Origin: Gonatopus flavifemur
Taxonomy: Eukaryota > Arthropoda > Insecta > Hymenoptera > Dryinidae
Assembly (NCBI GenBank): GCA_018340375.1
Contig: JAFFJZ010000004.1
Location: 25,332,001 to 25,396,000, forward strand
Direction: 5' to 3'
Length of the DNA: 64,000 nucleotides
Part shown: in pieces, positions 35,908 to 46,874 of the stretch
How positions within the stretch are numbered: position 1 is the first letter of the stretch
Layout of the letters: every line of letters begins with the position of its first letter
Made by a program: the position numbers and the translations under genes
The notes under the pieces: model-generated
Seen by the model: the letters and a program-made list of their open reading frames with translations, nothing else
Told to the model about the DNA's origin: nothing
Database searches by the model: none

Positions 35908-36496
35908 CCCTCGAACGCTCGCGCGTGTCTGTCAGATACAGGATGAGAGAATTTGATGAATAAATATAATAAGAAATTATTCTACTGCATTTCGACTTTT
36001 CAATATTTTATCATCAACAATTGATGTTCGATGATCAATATGTATAAAAATGAATGAGAATATTAATTTGATGGAGAAATAAATAAATAAATTCAACATA
36101 GATGCACACGACCATTTATGATCCATTTGACACTGCATTAGTCGCGCGGAAAAAAATAACATTTTTGTTATCGTCGTATCTGTGATATACACGATCAGTT
36201 TTTTACAGTTAGCTATAATATTATCGTCAGATTTTGTGGTAAATGAGTAGATACAATTCGGAAAAGAATATTGATTGGTTCAAACATTATCGATTGAACT
36301 TATTCATTTATAAAAATAGATATTTAATATGACTAGTCCAAAATTTTTGAACGACTCAAAATTAACTCCGTAACAAGCTTGAGGAATAGACGTAAGAAGA
36401 GGTGAATCCATGCATGCGCGTGACGAAAATAATAAATCCTGTATCTGTCAGATCGCACGTGACCAATGCAGTGTTGAAGATTCAGGCGTTCTAGGA
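35908..36496. mobile_element. 589-bp TTAA-type MITE
   Basis: TTAA at 35904-35907 and 36497-36500. The termini CCCTCGAACG and (complement) TCCTAGAACG are followed by a shared block CTGTCAGATACAGGAT on the left and its near-complement (CTGTATCTGTCAGATC) on the right. A related truncated sequence lies at about 55067-55200. Confidence 0.78.
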
Positions 36497-36859
36497 TTAA
36501 GTATATGAACGCATATCGTATTAACTCTCAGACGGCATACTTAAATTTGACCTATATTTTCACACACGAAATTTGACATGAACTTGGAATTTTTCACTTG
36601 TTCATGAAGCAATAATGAAGGATCAATATAACGAGTATTAGTGTGGAGAATCAATTTAACAATTCACACTCAAATTTCTCCTTTCAAATATGATGACGTT
36701 GGAACTCACACTTTTTTCAAATTCCGCATGTTTATAATACTTACCGGGTTACGCTAACCCAGTGTGCAGTCTGAGGGATAAATGAGCTTGAAAAAATGGC
36801 CGTGATCCAAGTACATGCACAAGAGCGCCAATTTGCGCCTTTCACACTAAGAGCAATCG
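36497..36859. other. No gene seen (intron)
   Basis: About 360 bp between two elements. A GGGTTACGCTAACCC palindrome lies at about 36745. No coding support. Confidence 0.4.
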
Positions 36860-37059
36860 AGCCCCCGGATCGAAAAACTCGCCGAGCGCTCGAACACCTA
36901 GGAAAGTATTGTCCAAGCCGTGACGTCACGCACCAAAATTAAAAGTTAGAATTTCGAAAATTGAAAAATACTGGGTGATAGGTCTTGGAAAATCAATGCA
37001 AGTATCGCTTTACGATTTTTTTCTATGATTGATAGTTTTCGAGATGAAAAGTAATCGTT

Positions 37060-38930
37060 GGGTATCGATGTAATGGGAATTAGTGAAATGAGATGGCCGC
37101 AAGAAGGGGATTTCTGGAGTGGGGATTATAGAATCATTCACACAGGATCAAAGAATGGTCAAGCAGGAAATGTCAAGATATAGAAGTAAGATTACATTTA
37201 GGAAAAATTGATGAGGCATATAGGATTGTTGAGAGATTTTTTGGACAAATGAAATCTAGAAGCAGTAAGATTAAAAATTCTCTAGGAAGACAATCGATAA
37301 GAACGGAGGGAAAAATAAAACAATGGATTAATCATTTAGGAGATCTGTATAAAGGAAGCGATAATATAGGATTCTTAGAGAGGGAGGAAGATGTCGATGA
37401 AGAAGAATTGGGAGATTCAATTTTGAGATCAGAATTCTATAGGGCTTTAAAAGAATTGAAAAATAATAAAGCGCCAGGAATAGATGGCATAAGTGCGGAC
37501 CTTATCAAAGCCTCCAATCAGAGAACTCGTGACGCACTGTTTGAATTGGTCAGAGATATGTACGAAATAGGCGAAGTACCTAAAGATTTCCAGAAGAATA
37601 AAATTGTCGCCATTCCAAAAAACAAGGAGCAGACAAATGCGAGAACTACAGAACGATTAGTTTAACTTCACATGCCTCGAAAATACTGACCAAAATTATA
37701 TACAGGAGGATGGAAAATGAAATAGAGAGTAGATTGGCAGAGAATCAGTTTGGTTTTAGAAAGAATAGGGGAACGCGAGAAGCAATTTCAGCACTTGGGG
37801 CAGTAATACAGAAAAGGATAGCGCTGAAGAAATCTGTGTACATAGGTTTTTCAGATATACAAAAGGCTTTCGATAATGTGGACTGGGAGAAGATGTTTGC
37901 GATCCTGAAAAAGGTGGGAATAAATTATAAAGATAGAAGAATAATATACGAATTATATGAGAATCAAAGTGCAATGATAGACATAGAGGGTCAGGAAGGG
38001 GAAGCACAAATAAGAAGAGGGGTGAGACAAGGATGCTCATTATCGCCACTGATTTTCAATTTGTATATAGAAGAAGCGATGAACGAAGTGAAGGAGCAAG
38101 TGCAATTGAAATTACAGATTCAAGGTGAAAATGTAAGCATGTTGAGATTTGCGGATGACATAGCTATATTAGCTACAAGTAGTGCTGAGTTAGAAAATAC
38201 TCTCAACACTATAAAAAAAATATCACTAGACAAATATTATATGAATATAAATAAGGACAAAACAAAATTCATGATTTGTACAACAGCGAAAACATCAAGA
38301 AGAACGAAAATCAAAATAGATGCAGAGACAATTCAGCAAGTCAAAGAATTTAAATATCTAGGGAGCATAATTACAGAAAACGGTAAAAGCGAAAGAGATA
38401 TAAGAGCAAGAATAGCAAAAGGGAAACAGGCTTTCCACCAAAAGAAACAGTTACTATGTTCGAAGAATATTAGCTTAGCAGTAAGGAAGAAATTCTTGCA
38501 GAGTTACGTTTGGAGCACAGCATTATATGGTTGCGAAACTTGGACAATTGGAAAAACGGACCAACGAAGACTTGAAGCTTTTGAAATGTGGTGTTATAGA
38601 AAGATGCTTAGAATAAAGTGGATAGAGAAAGTAAGAAATGAAGAAGTACTTGAGAAGGTCAATGAAAAAAGAAGTCTCTTGAGACAGGTCGTGAAAAGAA
38701 GAAGTAATCTGATAGGACACACATTAAGGCATGATAGCTTATTGAAAACAATATTGGAAGGAAAAATGAATGGTAAAACTCGAAGAGGTAGACCTAGATT
38801 GAGTTATATGAAGCAAATTATAAGAGATAAGGGTTGCCGTAGATATGCAGAAATTAAGCGGTTAGCGGATAATAGACAGGGTTGGAGGATTTCATCAAAC
38901 CAGTCATAAGACTGATTACTTCATGATGAT
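37060..38930 (+). mobile_element. RTE-like LINE, internally deleted and frameshifted
   Basis: A short endonuclease piece (37064-37170; [22 protein letters not shown]) runs into the reverse transcriptase without the middle of the endonuclease. The element ends after the ORF stop with GATGATAAAAAATAAAA, a short A-rich tail of the kind found in RTE elements. It lies inside the inverted-repeat element at 36860-39523. Confidence 0.82.
37204..38909 (+). pseudogene. RTE-like reverse transcriptase
   Basis: The first part (to about 37640) carries ALKELKNNKAPGIDGIS and VPKDFQKNKIVAIPK. A single frameshift near 37640 separates it from NYRTISLTSHASKIL, ENQFGFRKNRGTREAI, FSDIQKAFDNVDWEKM, GVRQGCSLSPLIFNLYIEEA and the intact catalytic FADDIAIL. 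The 3' third has LYGCETWTI and RLEAFEMWCYRKMLRI, characteristic of RTE/BovB-type ORFs, then RRGRPRLSYMKQI. The 399-codon main ORF (37710-38909) is uninterrupted, so decay is recent or slight apart from the frameshift and the lost endonuclease. Confidence 0.88.
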
Positions 38931-39693
38931 AAAAAATAAAAACTACTTATTCTTGCGTAACCAAAATCAATGTTTTTCAACATTAAACTCGTTGTAACTC
39001 AGTCATTTGTCGATGTATCGTAATGATTCTTGCAGATTTTGATTCCTAAGACTTCTCCAAAGACGGCGACATTGGAAAAAATTGTAAAGGTTAATAACAA
39101 ATAATTAATTTTTGATTCTGAAGTGAAAAGTATATTTTTCATGCTTCGTATTGAGAAAGTGGTGGGGGAAGTACGATCTACGAAAAACTCCCAGCGACAA
39201 AGTTGTTCGTCAGTGTATGGGCAAACTTTTTGGAAAGTTTCAGATCGATTGAATCATTAGTTTGCAGAATACAGCGAGTTTTGTATGAGCGCGCAATAGA
39301 AATTTTTGATGAATTTCCAATGGCTACGGCTGAATATCGGACCCCGTAGGGAAAATAGCGTTCGTTCGATTTCTCAACCCATGGTTTATGTTTTTGGGGT
39401 CAGAGAATTTGAATATCGAATTTAAGTATCTTCATTCATCCCTAAAGACAACAAGTCGTCACGGCTTGGACAATACTTTTCTAGGTGTTCGAGCGCTCGG
39501 CGAGTTTTTCTATCCGGGGGCTCAATCCGAAGTTGAATTTACTGGAATTATTAGGGAAAGGGGGAATATACTGACTTGTGATAAAATTTACTGTAAAACA
39601 ATGTAAATTTGATCAGGTTTCTACTGTTAAGCCATAGTAAATTCCATTATATTATAGTAAATTCCATTGGGGAAGTAGATGTTCTTTCATTCC

Positions 39694-39931
39694 TACACCG
39701 AGAGAAAAAGCATACTGCAGAAGTATGACGTACTAAAGTTTCTAATGCATTTGTCATAACGTGCTTCCAACACTCGGTACCCATGCTTAGAAAGCATGTG
39801 ACACATACCCAAAAAGCATGGTCTCGTGCGTTAACTGCATGAGTCCCGAGCGTTGAAAGTACGTTGCAACAAATGCGTTAGAAGCACTGAAGTGTGTCAT
39901 GCTTCTAAAGCATGCTTTTTCTTTCGGTGTA
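39694..39931. mobile_element. 238-bp hairpin MITE, TACACCGAGAGAAAAAGC termini
   Basis: Left TACACCGAGAGAAAAAGCAT and the complement of the right end TACACCGAAAGAAAAAGCAT. The interior has GCATGCTT, CGTTGAAAGTACGTT and related inverted words. No ORF. Confidence 0.82.
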
Positions 39932-40166
39932 TGATTCCATAGTAAGTTTAACTTTGAATTTCTCTCAACGTCAACTTTTCCTGCACACTTGATCCGTTCC
40001 TCACCAACTTTTGAATCATTTTTTCATCACTTCCGTAATATGTTTATTTGCACGCTTTTTTCGCCAGGGTCTCATTTTACTTGAGGTAGACTACTTATTT
40101 TCACTCAAATGTTATCGAAATTATGCAAAATTTCAATGATCAAAACATCATTTTTGATCGCCAAGG

Positions 40167-40538
40167 ACACGGAGAGAAAAAATTTGCTGACGCAGCAAAT
40201 CGAGGTATTATATATAGAATAGCAAAATTTTTTGCTGACCTAGCTAAAAATTTGCTATAACAGCAATCGTGTTAGCTATGACAGCAATTTTTTAGCTGTG
40301 GCAGCAAAAGATGTTTGCTCCGCCAGCAATTTTTCAGTATTATATATAGAATAGCAAACAAATTTTGCTGGGATAGCAAACATTTTTCGCTCCCACAGCT
40401 AAAAATTCGCTGTCGCAGCTAACAAGATTGGAGGAACAGCAAATAGTTTGCTGTCACAGCAAAAAATTTGCTGCTCTGGCAAAAGGAACCCAGCAAAAGT
40501 AGATTTCGCTGCCACAGCGAATTCCTTTTTCTCCGTGT
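40167..40538. mobile_element. 372-bp hairpin MITE made of GCTGnnnCAGC words
   Basis: Termini ACACGGAGAGAAAAA and (complement) ACACGGAGAAAAAGG. Inside are about a dozen short hairpin words of the kind TTTGCTGnnnCAGCAAA, plus a direct repeat TATTATATATAGAATAGCAA at about 40204 and 40339. No ORF is supported. Confidence 0.8.
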
Positions 40539-41890
40539 AAAAGTGCAGGGGTGTGTTGTGATAAACAACGTACAGAAGTATCAATCAAGGCTAGTATAGG
40601 GGAGAAACGGCTAACTATGATCGTGGTATAAACCGGATCTATTACATTTTTCAAAGATTCAGCTTACCCAATGTGTCAATATATATATATCTATCAACCT
40701 GTTAACAGATAATCAGTACTCAATCAACTCAATGATACATTCGGCAAGCTGATTGAGTTGGAAGTCTTCTACAAACATAAGGAGGTGTGGCTTAGAACAC
40801 TGTCTAAGTTGGGTCAATGTCCCTTAATCACATAACTCAAGAATATACACATATTGAGTTATAGCAGGAAAGAACTCTTTTTTCAGATCAACATGGTCCA
40901 CTGGGAAAAGGATTGACTCCGATTTTAAAGCCTGGCTAAAAATGTCTGAAGGAGTCGGACCAAAAATTTCACATGATTTGGTTAGATAAAATATCTTTTT
41001 TCATGCCGCTTTTAACACCGCTCTGTCCGAAAGTATTCGACATTTTTCACAATACACAGCTTGTTTGACAAACTTCCCAGACAGCACGAAGCTCTGAGAG
41101 ATAACATATATGTGATTTTTAAGAGCTTGTTGTTGTCTGGGATTTGATCACCTGACTGCAAATTTTGCTGAGTAAACAGGGAATATCTTTTATTATGTCC
41201 CATTTACATTACTGCACAGAATTTTTGGATTCAAAACACCAAAACCTATAGTTGTTCACTTTGGTTTTCAAAGCTGCTAGAAATGAAAGAGTCCAACTAC
41301 ATAACCTTCAAGTACGTGGGAACAATTCTCAGGAAATTTTTTGTGGAATCCATTGATCCCACAATTTGGTCCATCACACTTATGGAAAAATAGTGTTAGT
41401 CCTAGAACTTATCGTGAAAACAACGTTGAAGAGAATTGTGGAAGTGTTTTGAAGTATTAATATCCAATAGTCATTATTCATTATTCATTATTCATCATTT
41501 CTATCTCCGCGATAAGTACTGGAGGCAATACTATTTTCCCATAAAGATATGAACATCGTTGACATTTCGATTGTTGATTTAAAAGAAATTTGAACTGAGA
41601 AACGAGAAAACACTTTGTGTTAGAACATCACTGTTGTGGAGTTTAGGCTGCTGGATGAAATCTTTTATTGAGGAACTATATTGATGGATAATGAACGTCA
41701 ACATTCTGATATCTCCCAAAATACGATCAATATGTCATCAGAGCGTTTGAATAAACGATCCAAACTTCAACAATATTACTATTAAAGTACTAAATTTAAC
41801 TGCAGGTTTAGTGAATATTTTGTAATTTCTAGTACTTTGTGATGTTTCTCGATGATTCCATTATTAGTTCTACTGACTTTACAATACTAT
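40539..41890. other. No gene seen (intron)
   Basis: AT-rich. A small inverted repeat CCCAGACA...TGTCTGGG lies at about 41079-41141, possibly a very short MITE. An ATTCATTATTCATTATTCA microsatellite lies at about 41475. Confidence 0.45.
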
Positions 41891-41918
41891 ATCTACTCAG
41901 GTTTATGTTGAAAAAAAC

Positions 41919-42995
41919 CCTGCTCATTTGCAGAGATCGATTTCTTACTTTGATCAGACGGAGGTTGAGCTGTCGTGGGATCGGCAACACTTGCAGTTAC
42001 AGTACTTGCAGTAGGCGATTGAGTTGTAATGCCCGTACTGGCTTCATTTGTGGTTATGGTAGGTACAGTACTCCCACCGGTAGTAGTCTTTATTGTTGGA
42101 GTTGTAACGGTATCTGGACTAGTTGGGGGTTCTGAAGTGTTTGCAGTAGGTTGTATTGTGGGAGTGGAAGTAGATGGAATGTTCGTATGAGTTGAGGAGT
42201 CAGTGGAGATTGCATTCGCTTCAGTTGTAGTTGGATCTGTAGTAGCTTGAGTGGTACCTGTACTTGTACCAGTGGAAATAGTTGTAGTTCTTATGTCAGT
42301 TGAGGACGCAGTGGAAGCGGTTGTGGCATCTGAACTGAATCCAGATTCACTTTTATCAGTTGTAGTTTCCGTACTAGTTTGAGTTGTAATTGAAGGGTGA
42401 GTTGTCGTGGGATCGGTAATACTTGCAGTTACAGTACTCTCAGTAGGCGATTGAGATGTAATGCTCGTACTGGCTTCATTTGTGGTTATGGTAGGTACAG
42501 TACTCCCACTGGTAGTAGTCTCTATTGTTGGAGTTGTAACGGTATCTGGACTAGTTGGGGGTTTTGAAGGGTTCGCAGTAGGTTGTATTGTGGAAGTGGA
42601 AGTAGATGGAATGTTCGGATGAGTTGAGGAGTCAGTGGAGATTGCATTCGCTTCAGTTGTAGTTGGATCTGTAGTAGCTTGGGTGGTACCTGTACTTGTA
42701 CCAGTGGTAATAGTTGTAGTTTCTGTGTCAGTTGAGGATGCAATGGAAGCGGTTGTGGTATCTGAACTAGATCCAGATTCACTTGTATGTAGAATCGTAG
42801 ATCCTTCAGTGGATGGTGTAGAACTTCCACCAGTTGGTGATGTGGATCCCCCAATATCCGTAGTTGTGGACCCTCCATTGGACGGAGTCGTAGGTTCTAG
42901 TAGTTCTTGACATTCAATGAGTTCGCTCTCCATTGGTGCCAATTCACAAGTCTGGCTGATTCTAGAGTCGCAGACATAACATTTCAATGCCCGTC
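41919..42995 (-). CDS. Ly6 N-terminal half plus mucin-like Thr/Ser tract, exon
   Basis: The minus strand shows an acceptor (TTCTCCGTTCAACAG just above 42995), then 1,077 nt in phase 1 to a donor at 41919/41918. The exon begins RALKCYVCDSRISQTC and ...ELIECQELLE, the classic start of an insect Ly6 domain. It then becomes a roughly 320-residue tract of Thr, Ser, Pro, Gly and Ala, expected to be heavily O-glycosylated. That tract contains two tandem copies of a 144-codon (432-bp) repeat, e.g. TGTSTGTTQATTDPTTTEAN twice, with moderate divergence. The frame is fully open. The upstream signal-peptide exon was not found. The mucin tract lies between the fourth and fifth Cys of the fold, so it would form an exceptionally long loop. 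Confidence 0.8.
41940..42800 (-). repeat. Two tandem 432-bp coding repeats
   Basis: Matching blocks, for example CGTGGGATCGG at 41974 and 42406, are spaced 432 bp apart. This is exactly 144 codons, so duplication kept the reading frame. Differences include substitutions that change Pro/Thr/Ser among themselves. Confidence 0.85.
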
Positions 42996-43080
42996 CTGTT
43001 GAACGGAGAAAAAGGTATTTTGATAAGTTAAAATGCTGGACATCAAATATGCGAGATTCCATCCCAAGAAACATTCATAA

Positions 43081-44242
43081 GGATTCATCCCATTCAATAG
43101 TTAATGAATATAACACACATTCCTTTCACACACTCTATACCGATTTTGATTTGAGAAATTTCAATTTGATAAGAAATCATATCCATTCAACTCAATTTCA
43201 TTCAGTCTGAATCAAGTAGATGAATTGGTTATAGTCGATGAACATGAATTCCTCAATTCAACATAATGTTTGGTTATAATGACTAAGTATTTATATAAAA
43301 CGATATCTATTGAAAATGTTAAACCAAATACATTGGTTCGTCAGAATAAAAGCTCTTTCTCAGAGCACATAACACACCAGTTCAGGAAGAAAAATTTATT
43401 ATGAATTCTTAAGAATTATTTGATTCTTTTCGAACTTCTGTGCTGTATGGAGTATGGGCGTAGATAACGCGCGTTTCAAAAGTGATGCATATGATGATGT
43501 TTCAAGCAAGCTACTGAAAGGCCCCAATCAGATGCAAATGGTCCGCACAAACGGGGGGATGTAGCGAAATGGTATCTCAGAGTTCATTGTTGAAGTAAAA
43601 GAGCCTTCCTCAAACAACTGAACATATTTTCAATGGAGGTGAGAGTATTTTATGTTTGTATAACAGTCTCACTACACCTCTGTTATATCGGTATTGAAAA
43701 ACCCTTGTGGAAAAATAGTATCAGCTTCATGAGCGAAAATCTGAGGAATTTACCCACACAACATCATATCCAACTGATTGTGTTCTTTATAAATTCTGTA
43801 AGAATTCTTTGGGGAATGCAGTGCTCTGTGGGTATTTTCCTGAATACTGAGGTCAAAGAAACTCACTGTGAAGATACATCCTTCAGAGTCCACTGAGTGA
43901 AAACTAAACCCGGGTTTTGCGAGTGCGAGGCAAAATCTTTATCACATCAGTGAATTTAGGAATTAACGACTGGTTACTTGATTCTTCTCGTGCCAAATGT
44001 CTTCCGTTTACACTCAACCTTCAACACTGTAGATCTGAGTTAAACACCGCAGAAAAATCCCCAAGAGTCATATCCGACAATTCGAAATCTCCGCTTTCGA
44101 ATGCTGCTATCAGAATAAATCTAGGATTCGAATTGCCATCCATTGTGATAATTTATGTGGATTCTTGACTTCGCTCAGAAGTCAACACAACGTAGATACG
44201 TTCGTACTAAGTATATTCAAACATTTTATGAACTTTCACTCC
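43081..44242. other. No gene seen; 5' side of Ly6-mucin exon
   Basis: The signal-peptide exon expected upstream on the minus strand could lie here or farther right. I did not see an ATG-plus-hydrophobic segment ending in a phase-1 GT donor that I would defend. Confidence 0.35.
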
Positions 44243-44639
44243 ACAGGGTGTCATAGAGCACTCGTACCAGCCGTTTATCAACTCACAGGAGGCTCTGAGG
44301 AGAAAAACTTGGTATGTTTGTGTACCTAAATTGGGTACGCTCTATCGATTGGTTCAATTACCAACTTTCGTTACCAGCTGGAAATGGGTCATTTCGACCC
44401 AAAGTTTGGTTTTTTAGATGGAACATGGTGGTACTTTTCATTGTGGATTCGGATTACCGGTGAAAAAAATCAGAAACTTTCACTCGGACCATTTCCCAGG
44501 AAAATGCCATCATTGACCTTGAAAATTAACTTGAACTACTCTTGGCGTACTTCAGGATCAACGACGAGGACGTGGCAGTTGTTTGGTCCCGTGTTTGTGT
44601 GTGTGTACATGTGTAGAGATGCACGCCCTACGGCTCTCC

Positions 44640-45352
44640 AATTTCGCAGCATTCATGGACTCCAAAACGCTCTCCTTGTGTTCGGTGTTTGTGTAAAAGC
44701 CGTTACCTTTGAATGTAGTTTCACCGGTCATCCGTATTAACCGATGGAATTCACGGTTTTTGGTCAGGAACCATTGGCAAAATTCGATTCGTTTGTGGAA
44801 ATCCCCTCCTTCGAGTGCCTGATGTAGGTTGATATGGTACGGGTGATAATCACTATTGTTCAAAATCCCTCATACAGGCATGCGGCTCACACCATAATCG
44901 ACTGCGATCCTCTTGGTCGAATCATGAGGGTTCATACCAACGGCAGCGATAATATCAGGCGCAATTTCGTCCGATCGGCTGCAGTGATGCCAGCATTTGG
45001 TCGACCGAGTCGATTTTCCCCCTCCATCACCCTGTATACAATCAAATTTCTTTTGTCGGAGGTTTGATTGTGTGTGTGACATTTCTATACAGATAGATGT
45101 GATGGAGAGGGAAAATCGACTCGGTCGACCAAATGCTGGCATCACTGATCTGCTGATGTTTGTCGTGGTGAGGCTGAATTTGACTAGCTGCATTCGTTCA
45201 GCTGCTCTGTAAGTTTGCAGACATCCGCCCAACACCATAAGTATATCAAAACCTTCCGCGCTGGAAAACATTTTTGCTTCGCCACAAGTCGAAGAGTCGA
45301 ATAATCTCCGATAGCAATGATTACGTGACTGATGAACATGCCATAGAGCCAT
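44640..45352 (-). pseudogene. Tc1/mariner-like transposase remnant
   Basis: The N-terminal part (45250-45180) reads GFDILMVLGGCLQTYRAAER, then the MITE interrupts. It continues with NPHDSTKRIAVDYGVSRMP (helix-turn-helix, 44960-44880), and after a frameshift near 44868 with YHPYHINLHQAL, GDFHKRIEFCQWFL and a degenerate first catalytic block (MTGETTF where DEATF-like is usual). The remaining catalytic domain is lost into the inverted repeat. Similar HPYH...FCQW transposases are common in insect genomes. Not functional. Confidence 0.75.
44982..45147. mobile_element. 166-bp hAT-type MITE, CAGTGATGCCAG family
   Basis: Termini CAGTGATGCCAGCATTTGGT with near-perfect inverted arms of about 50 bp. 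Flanks ATCGGCTG (44974-44981) and ATCTGCTG (45148-45155) match at seven of eight positions. The first 12 bases are identical to those of the element at 4667. It has inserted into the transposase remnant. Confidence 0.87.
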
Positions 45353-46603
45353 TTAGATCCAAAGGATGATAGAAAAAAAATGTAAACACAAGTAAATACC
45401 ATCGTAAAAAATTTTGATCATCGTTTTTCAATCTTCTCAAAATTCTAACGATGGCTGTTTGCTCGTGTTGACATTTTTCTCATCATTTTTCGGATCTGAA
45501 TGGCTATGTGGCATGTTTGTCAGTCATGTGGGCACTGATATGAAAGATCATTCAACTCTCAGTTTTGGCGAAGCAAAGATATTGATCATGATGATTCAAA
45601 ACACACAAACACGGGACCAAACAACTGCCACGTGTTCGTTGTTGGTCCTGGAGTACGCCAAGAGTAGTTCAAGTTAATTGCCAAGGTCAATGATGGCATT
45701 TTCCTGGGAAATGGTTCAAGTAAAAGTTCCTTATCTTTTCACAAGTGATCCGAATCCACAATAAAAAGTACCATGTTACGTTCAAAAAACCCAACTTTGG
45801 GTTGAACTGACCCATTTCCCGCTGGTACCGGAAGTTGGTAATTAGACCAATCGATAGAGCGTACCCAATTTAAGTATACAAACATACCGAGTTTTCCTCC
45901 TCAGAGCCTCCCGTGGGCTAATAAACGGCTGGTACGGGTGCTCTATGACACCCTGTATGTGTTCCGTACAGTGCCGTCTTTAGGGGGGGGGGGGGCTGAA
46001 GGGGTCTATAGCCCCAGGCCCCGTCAGCAGGGGGGCCCCTTCATTCCGGATCATCATCAAAAATGATTTTTGTGAAAACTAACGAAAGCTCACGTCTCAC
46101 TCGACAAAATGATCCAGTACTGTTTCGCAGCATTGTGTTCAGTAGGGTGTAAGCATCCATTTCCAATCTTATAACAATTAGCTAATCATATCCCTTGGAA
46201 TATGTATGTAACGGAAAGTCTACTAGTCGGAAATCCCAACGAAATCACTTAAACTGCATGATGGATTTTTGACCCTATCACAATACTTCCATTTCCTCAT
46301 AAATTGATGAGAAATTTATTGCCGGCATCTCGATTAGTGATAATTGTAGAGGATTCCAAAATTTTTTCCAAGAAACTATTTTTTATTCCTTTCACCACAC
46401 TAAAAATGGGTTGAGAAAAATTCTATTTACACTCCAAAGTCATCAGTCATTACCTAGACAGACGAATTTCTCAAATATCGGAAGGATTTCGTTTAGATTT
46501 CTAAAGGCCATCGGATGCAACAGTTTTCATGCTCTAAGAGATATTTTGAGTGAGAATCTAACATGTTTCTGAATAATATATTATTTTCCTAATTCGTGAT
46601 GTT

Positions 46604-46874
46604 TTCACTGAGAGAAATAATTACTCACACCATGAAAATATATTCTTGAATATTTTTAAGAATACACATTTTTTGTTACAGTTGATATTTTGAAGGTTCA
46701 AGAGAAATTTTCTGAAATTGAAAAAATATGTCATGAATTCGAGAAGTGAATTCTCAGTTCCAGAAAAGTTTTCTTGTATCAAGACTAGATATGGATGAGA
46801 AATCCTTGGAGAAATGGATTTCTCGAACCAAAAAAATTTGTTTTTGGCAATCGCCATTATTCCTCTCTGTGTAT
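46604..46874. mobile_element. CACTGAGAGAAA-family MITE inside the hAT
   Basis: Left CACTGAGAGAAATAATTACT and complement of right ACACAGAGAGGAATAATGGC. The interior shows complementary ATTTCTCG and CGAGAAATC-type words. Another terminus of this kind (TACACTGAGAGAAAAAAAA) at about 47125 may start a second copy. Confidence 0.6.

Larger units (their letters stand above)
36860..39523. mobile_element. Long-inverted-repeat element (4-bp TSD) split by a LINE
   Basis: The ends are inverted repeats of about 80 bp starting GAGCCCCCGGAT and containing ACTCGCCGAGCGCTCGAACA and TTGGACAATACTT. The flanks share AATC (36856-36859 and 39524-39527). The body, at 36940-37050 and 38930-39440, is homologous to 48500-49140. 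An RTE-like LINE occupies the middle (about 37060-38930) and is therefore a later insertion. No transposase of its own is seen. The 4-bp AAT-N duplication and GAG terminus would fit a Sola-like superfamily, but that is a guess. Confidence 0.75.
32387..41918 (-). other. Inferred ~9.5-kb intron of the Ly6-mucin gene, packed with TEs
   Basis: The inferred donor is GT at 41918-41917 (weak context CAGG|GTTTTT) and the inferred acceptor is AG at 32388-32387 (good polypyrimidine tract). Both interrupt a codon after its first base. The intron holds at least six MITEs, a TTAA element, and a long-inverted-repeat element with an RTE-like LINE inside it. No other exon with matching phase was recognised within it, but a small one could be missed. 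Confidence 0.6.
44243..45956 (-). mobile_element. Tc1/mariner-like element with ~350-bp inverted repeats
   Basis: The termini ACAGGGTGTCATAGAGCAC pair with the complement at the right, and complementarity continues for about 350 bp (to about 44600 and from about 45597). It includes words such as GGCAGTTGTTTGGTCCCGTG. A TA follows the right end; the left flank is degenerate. Further inward, 45250-45380 and 45440-45590 also form an inverted pair. Transposase remnants lie between, and a hAT MITE sits inside them. Confidence 0.78.

Noticed and set aside
42522..42910. ORFs of 118 (minus) and 91 (plus) codons in the mucin exon
   Set aside because: Shadows in other frames of the Thr/Ser-rich coding repeat; they lack the Ly6 part and splice logic.
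44870..45352. 160-aa minus-strand ORF as a host gene
   Set aside because: It reads through a hAT MITE and joins two pieces of a Tc1/mariner-like transposase.
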